Below, piece after piece: positions 36,108 through 42,944 of a stretch of DNA of 64,000 nucleotides. The translations under genes were made by a program, and so were the position numbers. How positions within the stretch are numbered: position 1 is the stretch's first letter; each line of letters starts with the position of its first letter. The notes under the pieces are model-generated. The model worked only from the letters and a program-made list of their open reading frames with translations. It was not told the DNA's origin and ran no database searches. The stretch lies in NCBI RefSeq assembly GCF_023101145.1, contig NZ_CP073714.1:1860001-1924000 (forward strand), in the 5' to 3' direction. This DNA is from Paenibacillus pabuli (GTDB taxonomy: Bacteria; Bacillota; Bacilli; Paenibacillales; Paenibacillaceae).

Positions 36108-37061
36108 ATGGCATCCTATTCATTTATCGATTTAATAGATGAAGTATTCAAAAAGGTAAAAGAACCTCTATCTGAGCGAGAGATATGGGATAAAGCAAAA
36201 GAATTAGGGATCGATAAGAAAGTTGGTAGTGTGGGTAAGACTCCATGGAAGACTATTAGCGCGAGAATTTATGTGAATATGAGAGATAATTTGAATTCGA
36301 AGTATGTTAAGGTTGGAAAACGTCCAACTCGATTTTATTTAAGAGAATATCAGGAAGAAGAGATTCCTTCAGAGATAGAGAAAAAATTAGAAAGTAAAGA
36401 GCAATCCGAAAAAAATCTTAAGTTTAATGAACGAGATTTGCATCCATTACTCGTAAAATTTATTAATGAAGATCAACACTTTAAAGCTTATTCTCGCACA
36501 ATTTATCACGAATACTCGCTTAAAAAGCAAAAAGGTGAAAATAAATGGATTCATCCAGATATTGTTGGAGTTTATTTTCCGTTTGAAGATTTCGATAAAT
36601 TGACCACTGATGTACAAAAATCACTATCAGTAAATTCGATTAAACTATATTCATTTGAGCTTAAAGTTAATTTGAATTTTTCTAATTTAAGAGAGTATTA
36701 TTTTCAAGCTGTCTCAAATTCAAGTTGGGCTAATGAAGGATATTTAGTTTGTTTAGAAATCAAAGATGATGCGGAATTGATGAATGAGTTACAAAGGTTG
36801 AATAGTGCTTTTGGTATTGGGATTATCAAGCTTAATAGTGAAGTTGTATCTCAGAGCGAGATAATATTAACAGCTAGAGATAGAAGTGAACTTGATTGGA
36901 CTACAATAGATAGACTAATTGGACTTAATGAAAACTTTAAAAAGTTTTTTATTCATATTACTGAGGATATAAAGATAGGAAAAGTAAAAAGTGAGTATGA
37001 TCTTATTAAAACAGATGATGAGATGGATGTTTATTTAAGAAGTATGGATTTTGGAGATTAA
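36108..37061 (+). CDS. Cassette 2-5: HrgA-like protein (HARE-HTH plus PD-(D/E)xK nuclease-like)
   Basis: 317 residues. Residues about 3-78 form a HARE-HTH (HB1/ASXL) winged helix: FIDLIDEVFKKVKEPLSEREIW and a closing RPTRFYLRE. Residues about 105-300 match the HrgA/COG2958 region, with HPDIVGVYF and YSFELKVNL giving the D and ExK of a PD-(D/E)xK nuclease. HrgA-type genes replace restriction genes in some Helicobacter strains; HARE-HTH is thought to sense modified DNA. A modification-dependent nuclease is a fair inference. Ribosome site AGAGGGGT. Cassette ends GTTAACTG and CAGATAAC, 7/8 complement. Confidence 0.72.
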   Translation: MASYSFIDLIDEVFKKVKEPLSEREIWDKAKELGIDKKVGSVGKTPWKTISARIYVNMRDNLNSKYVKVGKRPTRFYLREYQEEEIPSEIEKKLESKEQSEKNLKFNERDLHPLLVKFINEDQHFKAYSRTIYHEYSLKKQKGENKWIHPDIVGVYFPFEDFDKLTTDVQKSLSVNSIKLYSFELKVNLNFSNLREYYFQAVSNSSWANEGYLVCLEIKDDAELMNELQRLNSAFGIGIIKLNSEVVSQSEIILTARDRSELDWTTIDRLIGLNENFKKFFIHITEDIKIGKVKSEYDLIKTDDEMDVYLRSMDFGD

Positions 37062-37080
37062 TTCAAGGCTGGCAATCCAT

Positions 37081-37239
37081 CAGATAACACAGCATTCCTA
37101 CTGCGGGCATTCACCCTTGATCGCTAAGAAGGATTTTCATGGGGCTATTCAGGCGATACATTCAACCAGCTAAGTCTGATGACCCGTTCCCTATGGTCAC
37201 TTAAGCTGCTTGAACGTCAGGAATGCCAAACGTTATACG
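37081..37239 (+). repeat. attC-like site 2-5 (159 bp, divergent arms)
   Basis: CAGATAAC with CATTCCT; right arm AGGAATG, CCAAAC, GTTATACG. The arm sequence differs from all other sites, yet the two arms remain exact complements. AGCTAAG/CTTAAGCT in the loop mirror the CACCGACTAA module. Confidence 0.82.
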
Positions 37240-37371
37240 ACAGAATCTAAATAGCAGATTTATAACACACAGATGTAATCGTGTTTAACAATCCATTAAA
37301 TATAAACTATGAGCTAAATATAGCGAACTAACTTAAGCTTAAGGTGAAAAAATGTTTATTAAGGAGATTTT

Positions 37372-38598
37372 ATGATTAGATTCGAAGTAATCGAGGATGA
37401 AATTATAATTCGATACACACCAAGGGATGGGGTATATTGGATAGCGAAGAAATTTGACGATAACAAGGAGATAGCTATACATAAAACCTTTTACTTTGAA
37501 AAGAATGATTTATATAAGGAGATCGGTTCAGAAGAATTTACTATAATAGAAGAGGCACAATTTTCTTTTGCAAAGTTAGAAGGCGACTATTTTAGAGTCA
37601 AGAAAACTGCAATTGGGATAGAGAAGGAGTTATTGATCCATAAAAGCATAAAATTCCAACTAAATATATTTAAGACATGGAACAATATATCTATTTTCAA
37701 AAGGGTTTTTGATGTGATAGAAGGGGATTTGTCAATTGGACCAAAAGAGTCGGATTTACCTATAGAAGAATTTAAGAAAATATTAGAGAAATTCCCCAAA
37801 TCCACTGAACTACAGAAATATTCGAATGCAAGGATTAGCCATATATTAAAGGAATATGTAGATATGAAACGAGATTTTGTATCGGACTATAGTTCTTACA
37901 TGTCTAAAAAGTCAGTTGCTAATAGTGCTAGGTCTAGCTTAAGTGCTTCATTTGCTGAATATGAAATAAGGAAGTATCAGATAGTGCTGAATCGTCTTAA
38001 AGATATGCTGAAAATTGAAAAAGGCTATTCTGAATCAGACTGGCAAAACGAAATTATTGACGTTTTAATATTGATTTACCCTAAATATATCACAGTATTT
38101 AAAGAAGTAATCGTCTACGACGATTACGATTTGAAAGAAAGAAGATTAGATTATATGCTAGTTGACTCAAATGGAAATGTTGATGTGGTTGAAATAAAAA
38201 AACCTAATTCTAATGCATTAATTTCGACAAGAACATATAGAGACAATTATGTCCCTGTTAGAGAACTCTCAGGTACTATCATGCAAGTAGAAAAATATCT
38301 GTTTCATTTAAACAAGTCGGGTAGACAAGGTGAAATGAAGCTAACAAATAAATATAAGGATTTGCTTCCGGATGGTTTCAAGATTAACATAACAAATCCT
38401 AATGCTATCTTAATACTTGGAAGAGAAGAAGATCTTGGGATTGAACAACTTCGAGATTTAGAAGTTATTAAACGAAAGTATAAAAATGTGATGGACATTG
38501 TTACATATGATGATCTTATTAGAAGATTAGAAAGAATTATTGGAAAATTTCAAAGTCAATTGCCGAAAGCCGATTCAAGAAGTGATTTCGTCGTATAA
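37372..38598 (+). CDS. sduA: Cassette 2-6: Shedu-type (DUF4263) anti-phage nuclease
   Basis: 408 residues. The C-terminal half (about 205-390) is a DUF4263 domain: SESDWQNEIIDVLILIYP, then RRLDYMLVDSNGNVDVVEIKKP carrying the D and ExK of the nuclease, then LSGTIMQVEKYLFHL and NAILILGREEDL. The N-terminal 190 residues are beta-rich and then helical, as in known Shedu proteins. Single-gene Shedu systems cleave DNA on phage infection. About 130 bp of untranslated sequence lie between the core and the start; AAGGAGAT precedes the ATG. The stop is inside CGTATAAC. Cassette ends GTTATACG and CGTATAAC are perfect complements. Confidence 0.82.
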   Translation: MIRFEVIEDEIIIRYTPRDGVYWIAKKFDDNKEIAIHKTFYFEKNDLYKEIGSEEFTIIEEAQFSFAKLEGDYFRVKKTAIGIEKELLIHKSIKFQLNIFKTWNNISIFKRVFDVIEGDLSIGPKESDLPIEEFKKILEKFPKSTELQKYSNARISHILKEYVDMKRDFVSDYSSYMSKKSVANSARSSLSASFAEYEIRKYQIVLNRLKDMLKIEKGYSESDWQNEIIDVLILIYPKYITVFKEVIVYDDYDLKERRLDYMLVDSNGNVDVVEIKKPNSNALISTRTYRDNYVPVRELSGTIMQVEKYLFHLNKSGRQGEMKLTNKYKDLLPDGFKINITNPNAILILGREEDLGIEQLRDLEVIKRKYKNVMDIVTYDDLIRRLERIIGKFQSQLPKADSRSDFVV

Positions 38599-38652
38599 CA
38601 TAATATTAACGACTTAGCATGCGCTGAGTCGTTAATAAAGGAGCGTTAGATG
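38592..38652 (+). repeat. attC-like site 2-6 (61 bp, minimal form)
   Basis: CGTATAAC, ATAA, then a 15-bp stem TATTAACGACTTAGC against GCTGAGTCGTTAATA with ATGC loop and one wobble, then AAGGAGC and GTTAGATG. The simplest site of the set and the best model of the folded structure: asymmetric spacers of 4 and 7 bases between outer TAAC/GTTA and inner arms. Confidence 0.88.
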
Positions 38653-38670
38653 ACATAAAGGAGAATAAAG

Positions 38671-39478
38671 ATGGAAAAAATAGTTTTCAGTCAGATTACA
38701 TATGCTTATGAATTCACAAATATAGAGATCTTCTTCAAATATAAAAATATGACTTTTTTTAGTACTGATAATATTACAAGCGTTTATAGCATTATCACAT
38801 AAAATTAAATTTGTTTTAACTAAATTCAATATGTTGAACCCTTTTGTTGAATATTTTATAGACTCTGTAATAAAAATGAGGAATGCTATTGCTCATGGTA
38901 GATTTACATACCAAGAAAAATTATCTTGGCCATTACCGCCATTTTTTTTCATGTCCAATGAATCGTTTGAAATATTAGACTCCTTAAATTTTCTTACAGC
39001 TAGGCTGATTAGCTGTTATTTAGGGATTGAATGTTGGAGAAAAGAATGGGAAGAAGTAAACGAAGATTTGATGCCGCCTGATAAGTTACTAGAAAGATTT
39101 TTGATAAATGTTGCGGAATTTCCTGAATTGAATTGCGTAAGTATTAATGAACCAAATCAGTATCATATTACATGGACAACAATTTTCAAACACTATGTAA
39201 GTAATCCCAAAAAGTTTAAAATAGACAAACTTGAAATAGCTCTAAAAAGCTTATTCATGAACTGTACAGTGAACGAGTCTAACGCCGGTGATTTATTTAA
39301 TATATCTGTGATCTTAAGTGACTCAAAGGATGAAGAAATTCAAAATACAGCTATAAAAAACATAGATTTGATAATTCAAAATAGATGGTATGCTTGGTCC
39401 AATAAAAGAGATATCTACAGTTATTTAGAAAAAATGAATGTTTCACCTATCTGGTATCTAAATTATTTAAAACAGTAA
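38671..39478 (+). pseudogene. Cassette 2-7: HEPN-motif protein, probably frameshifted near its 5' end
   Basis: ATG 38671, well placed after AAGGAG, opens a frame that stops at 38803. A second frame, open from 38753, continues to 39478. The switch point is a run of seven T (38754-38760); six T would join them into about 269 residues. The downstream part alone can start at ATG 38831 (215 residues). Its IKMRNAIAHGRF contains the HEPN motif RNAIAH, and FLVLIILQAF before it may be a membrane segment. The gene may be broken, may slip at the T run, or the run may be misread. Cassette ends GTTAGATG and CATCTAAT, 7/8 complement. Confidence 0.6.
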
Positions 39479-39490
39479 AGGTAATTACGT

Positions 39491-39526
39491 CATCTAATAT
39501 AATATTCACGCTGCGGCATAAGCCCT
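39491..39526 (+). repeat. attC-like remnant 2-7 (left half)
   Basis: CATCTAATATAATATTCACG and part of a GCGGCATAAGCCC loop remain; the right arm and core are missing. As at 17044, a deletion appears to have joined two cassettes. Confidence 0.65.
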
Positions 39527-39559
39527 GTAAACTAAAGAACATAAAGAGGAGTATATTAA

Positions 39560-40114
39560 ATGCAAAATATATTCGCTGAAACGTTAACCTTTACTTCGAT
39601 AGTAGCAATATTAATTGCAATTATCAAAGGAGTATCATTAATAAAAAAACCAAAAATAGAAAAACAAATATTAGCTGATGAGCAAAAGATCATATTACAT
39701 GTTACCCAATTTGTTATATTAACTTTATTTTGTTCAGTATTTGTATTAAGTATTTTAGAGCAATATACAGGTGATAAGATATCAAATTATAAAAATGACA
39801 GTAACGCAATGCTGCAAATCCTCTCTAGTGGATTAATGCTTGGATTTTTAGTGGCTTATATTATTTATCTTATATATACTCTGGCGATTATGAACTCAAA
39901 AAAACATTACATTAATCATTTGAAATATGGAAAAATATATATAATAAAGTCATTAGATTCTGAAAGAATACTCCTCTCTAATTTCGATTATGAAACAGAG
40001 GGAAGATTCCAATTAATCTTAAAAAAAGATGATGTATTTGAATATAAAATTTTAAGAGATGGTAAGAAACATTTGAAAAAAAGAAAGAAAACAACAGAAA
40101 ACAAAAATAAGTAG
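39560..40114 (+). CDS. Cassette 2-8: uncharacterised membrane protein
   Basis: 184 residues. Hydrophobic segments at about 10-27, 48-67 and 88-112 predict three membrane spans, followed by a basic cytosolic tail ending in KKRKKTTENKNK. No family recognised. AAGAGGAG precedes ATG 39560. Its 5' cassette boundary is lost. Confidence 0.6.
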   Translation: MQNIFAETLTFTSIVAILIAIIKGVSLIKKPKIEKQILADEQKIILHVTQFVILTLFCSVFVLSILEQYTGDKISNYKNDSNAMLQILSSGLMLGFLVAYIIYLIYTLAIMNSKKHYINHLKYGKIYIIKSLDSERILLSNFDYETEGRFQLILKKDDVFEYKILRDGKKHLKKRKKTTENKNK

Positions 40115-40140
40115 TCCTGAATTCAAGTAGCTTTCTGCTT

Positions 40141-40160
40141 GATATAACAATATTTTCACA
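40141..40160 (+). repeat. Terminal attC-like remnant of array 2
   Basis: GATATAAC, AATA, TTTTCAC retains the spacing of a left arm. No matching right arm is found, so the array seems to end here in a decayed site. Confidence 0.45.
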
Positions 40161-40509
40161 CTATGGAGTATCCTTTCCTTGATCGTGTAAAGATTAACTT
40201 AGCGCAGCCGTTTTGATGTCAATAATGCAGATCTTTAAAGAGAATAATTGCTCTTATGGGTCAAAAGAGACTGTGTTAGGAGAACAAGGAATACTTGGAG
40301 AACAGAAACGTTTTTGTTGCTGTTAAGGAAATTAATCGGTTGTTTAGTTTAATTCGGTATTCGCATTAAAACACTAATATTTTCTTGTACAATTAGTACG
40401 AAATGGGAAATGTACTCCATTCTGAAAAGATTAATGCATTAAAAATGACTGTTCTTATCTAGCATTAACAAGACATGACGGAGTTTAGACCCATCAGAGA
40501 GGTTGATGT
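40161..40509. other. Gene-free stretch right of array 2
   Basis: About 350 bp, AT-rich. No ORF, clear hairpin or repeat is seen. It probably includes the promoter of the Spo0E-like gene. Confidence 0.4.
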
Positions 40510-40695
40510 ATGGGCCGGTTGCTTGACTTATTGGAAAAGGAACGGCGCAAGCTTAATCAGCTTGGAGAGGCATCCTTGAAGCAAGCGATTCCGTTGTGGG
40601 AGAACCCTGAGGTTCAGGAACAGAGCCGAAAGATGGACGAACTAGTAGCACGAGTTAGTGAAATGAGGGCGAAGCATAGTCGAGTGGTACGGTGA
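40510..40695 (+). CDS. Small Spo0E-like protein
   Basis: 61 residues. LLEKERRKLNQLG near the start and QEQSRKMDELVARVSEM near the end follow the helix-loop-helix pattern of Spo0E-type aspartyl-phosphate phosphatases, although the usual SQELD core reads SRKMD. Spo0E proteins dephosphorylate Spo0A. The changed core makes the activity uncertain. A second small gene follows after 31 bp. Confidence 0.5.
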   Translation: MGRLLDLLEKERRKLNQLGEASLKQAIPLWENPEVQEQSRKMDELVARVSEMRAKHSRVVR

Positions 40696-40726
40696 TGAGT
40701 ACGGTACATATAGGGGAGGAGAAGCA

Positions 40727-41050
40727 ATGGATTTTCCACCGTGGATGCAACGAGCGATCCAGGCAAGGCTGGAAGAGGTATCTGCCCAGGTTGAGCAAGA
40801 TCCTGAATTGAGTCGTGTGCGTGGGGAAACAGACGAAGCATTTGCAACTTTGTTTGCAGATAAGGATGTTGAACAAACACCTGAATATGCCGAGTGGGAG
40901 AATCGTTACATTGTCAGCAAAGGCATAGAGAATGAGCGGTTGTACATGCAGGGACTACGAGATGGCATTCAACTCACCGTATCCTTGTTGGGCCAATGGA
41001 TGCCGGAGGAGACCGATACGAAGGCTCAAACCACTAACGGGAACCCATAA
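40727..41050 (+). CDS. Small uncharacterised protein
   Basis: 107 residues, acidic and helical. YIVSKGIENERLYMQGLRDGIQL near the C-terminus resembles small Bacillota proteins that end in a GxRDG helix. Function unknown. It is cotranscribed with the Spo0E-like gene, preceded by AGGGGAGGAG, and followed by a strong terminator. Confidence 0.6.
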   Translation: MDFPPWMQRAIQARLEEVSAQVEQDPELSRVRGETDEAFATLFADKDVEQTPEYAEWENRYIVSKGIENERLYMQGLRDGIQLTVSLLGQWMPEETDTKAQTTNGNP

Positions 41051-41080
41051 GTCAGGGGGAGCGACCCCGATCTTCACTTA

Positions 41081-41126
41081 AAAACCCGAGCCGAAGCGGT
41101 AATTACACGCTTCAGCTCGGGTTTTA
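41081..41126. terminator. Bidirectional Rho-independent terminator
   Basis: AAAACCCGAGCCGAAGCG pairs with CGCTTCAGCTCGGGTTTT around a short loop, with A and T tracts on both sides. It lies between convergent genes. Confidence 0.88.
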
Positions 41127-41153
41127 ACGCTCTACTTTTCCAAAATTCAAATC

Positions 41154-42836
41154 TTACTTCCCACTCACCGACTTAAACCAATCATTCACTTCTTGCGTGA
41201 TCTGGTCACCACCATTGGATTTCCAATTGGCGACGAATTGGTCAAAGGCATCAACCGGCAGTTGGCCGTAGATGATTTTGTTGAAGGTTTCCATCTCGGA
41301 CTGGCGGAGCAGGTTCCATTTGGATACCATGGTTGGTGTGGCTGCGCCCGTGAAATAGTTTTGTTTGCGGATGTCGATCTGGGACATCACGACTTTACCT
41401 GCATACCAGTTTTCAGGTTTACGGAATTCGGCAATTTGTTTCTCGTAAGGCGTTTCGGGTTTCTCGCCGTTAGCCAGCTTCACGAGTGTTTTCATGTACA
41501 GATCTGGAATACGAGCTGGGCCGGTCAGGAACGGGAATTCGTTGGAGAAGTCTTTGATCTTCTCTTTGTCACTGGTCGGTTGTCCGTCAATGATATCCCA
41601 GTCGTACCCTTTGGCGAAGCCGTACTCATACTCACTGCCTGCAGCCGGGTTAGCCAGGTTATCGAGCAGATAGTTGTAGTACAGGAAGATGGCTTCTGGA
41701 TGCTTCGCATCCTTGTTGATCATGATACTGGCGTTGACACCAGAGTTCTGCCACTTGGTACCGATTTTGCCGTCTGGACCAGCAGGAACGGGGTAACCTT
41801 TGTATTTCGCACCAGGTACGTTCTTGAGCAGATCGGGAGCAGGCCAGTCGGGCACCCAGTTTGCGCCAGGCAGAATGCCGGCTTTGCCAGCCGTCCAGCT
41901 TTCAGCGGATTTACCTTCGTCCCACAGGGCGGAGTCGGCGTGGATATAACCTTTGTTCATCCATTCAGCCAGCTTGGCAAGGGCTTGTTTTGCACCCGGG
42001 TTAACGGAGCCGTACTCCAGATTGCCGTTTGCGTCTTTGTTCCATTGCTCCTCGATTGTGCCGTATGCACCGAACAACCAGTCGAGCTGCCCCATCCAGG
42101 TGTTGGTGTTATTTTTCAGCGAGATCGCCAGTGGAAATACTTTGTCTGGAGACAGACCGTCCGGGTTCTCGTTTTTGAATTTGTCCATGATGTTCTCAAG
42201 GTCTGCGATGGTTTTCGGAGCTTCCAGGTTCAGCTTCTCCATCCAGTCCTCGCGGAGCCAGAGCAGCGTATCGTCGTTATCGGTGTATTCCATGATCGGC
42301 ATGTTGTATTTCTTGCCGTCCTTGGTGAACGGATACCATAGCTCAGGGTGTGCTGCTGCGTGATCTTTCAGGGTCTGACTCGCATACTTGTCGAACAACT
42401 CATCAATGGCGATGAATTGACCGGAGTCGATCAGCTGATTGGTCAATACCGCATTGGTCGGTACGGACACGAAATCAGGAAGCTTCTCGCCAGAGGCGAT
42501 AGCCAGTTGCAGCTTTTGTCTGTATTGATCGTCATTGGCGGGATACCAGGTATCTTTATGCTTCATACCCAGCGTTTCCAGCATCCAGCGATCGTGAACG
42601 TTATTTTCTTTGGTGTCGCCTTGCACGTATTTCTTCGGCATCAATACCGAACTGAATTCGATGGGTGGGTCGTATTTTCCTTTGGCAAAAGCAGCTTCTG
42701 CTTCAGCTGAACCGACGGTCGCCGGTGTATCATCTTTGGTACCATTGTCACTCGCTGTATCGCCACTGCCGCACGCAGTGATCGTGATGAGCGCGATAAC
42801 CATGAGCAGTGACCACCATGTTTTGAATTTGATCAT
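41154..42836 (-). CDS. Extracellular solute-binding lipoprotein of a second CUT1 importer
   Basis: 560 residues. Signal peptide and lipobox ITAC with the Cys near residue 22, then a Ser/Asp/Thr-rich linker and a large LplA-type solute-binding domain. GGGGGAT precedes the start. Its permeases lie on the other side of the YesN/YesM genes and in the opposite direction, an unusual split but in the same locus. Confidence 0.92.
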   Translation of the reverse strand: MIKFKTWWSLLMVIALITITACGSGDTASDNGTKDDTPATVGSAEAEAAFAKGKYDPPIEFSSVLMPKKYVQGDTKENNVHDRWMLETLGMKHKDTWYPANDDQYRQKLQLAIASGEKLPDFVSVPTNAVLTNQLIDSGQFIAIDELFDKYASQTLKDHAAAHPELWYPFTKDGKKYNMPIMEYTDNDDTLLWLREDWMEKLNLEAPKTIADLENIMDKFKNENPDGLSPDKVFPLAISLKNNTNTWMGQLDWLFGAYGTIEEQWNKDANGNLEYGSVNPGAKQALAKLAEWMNKGYIHADSALWDEGKSAESWTAGKAGILPGANWVPDWPAPDLLKNVPGAKYKGYPVPAGPDGKIGTKWQNSGVNASIMINKDAKHPEAIFLYYNYLLDNLANPAAGSEYEYGFAKGYDWDIIDGQPTSDKEKIKDFSNEFPFLTGPARIPDLYMKTLVKLANGEKPETPYEKQIAEFRKPENWYAGKVVMSQIDIRKQNYFTGAATPTMVSKWNLLRQSEMETFNKIIYGQLPVDAFDQFVANWKSNGGDQITQEVNDWFKSVSGK

Positions 42837-42944
42837 TGTTCAATCCCCCTACGATGTATGATCTTTACAAGTGTAACTGTACCAATTTGGGCGGGAGGGC
42901 ATCTATATGAGTTTGTTAGTTTCGATAGGACTCTATTATGCAAA

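Larger units (their letters stand above)
29670..40160 (+). mobile_element. Integron-like element 2: recombinase remnant, attI and eight cassettes
   Basis: Same order and orientation as element 1. The left limit is the start of shared sequence (TGCACTGGCTGTGC). The leader and recombinase (29827-30942) and attI stretch (to 31073) are followed by eight cassettes. Their products include a Shedu-like nuclease, a HrgA-like nuclease, a caspase-like protease, HEPN-motif proteins and membrane proteins. The last two sites are truncated. No cassette is shared between the two arrays, so their cargo was gathered separately. Confidence 0.85.

Noticed and set aside
17833..39526. Palindromic repeats as a CRISPR array, REP/BIME elements or MITEs
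   Set aside because: Spacing is gene-sized, the repeats are not identical, and the outer 8 bases match across each gene rather than across each repeat. That fits attC, not CRISPR or transposable repeats.
41193..42341. 382-codon + strand frame inside the solute-binding protein gene
   Set aside because: Antisense to a clear lipoprotein gene; composition is that of a mirror frame, without signal or domain.
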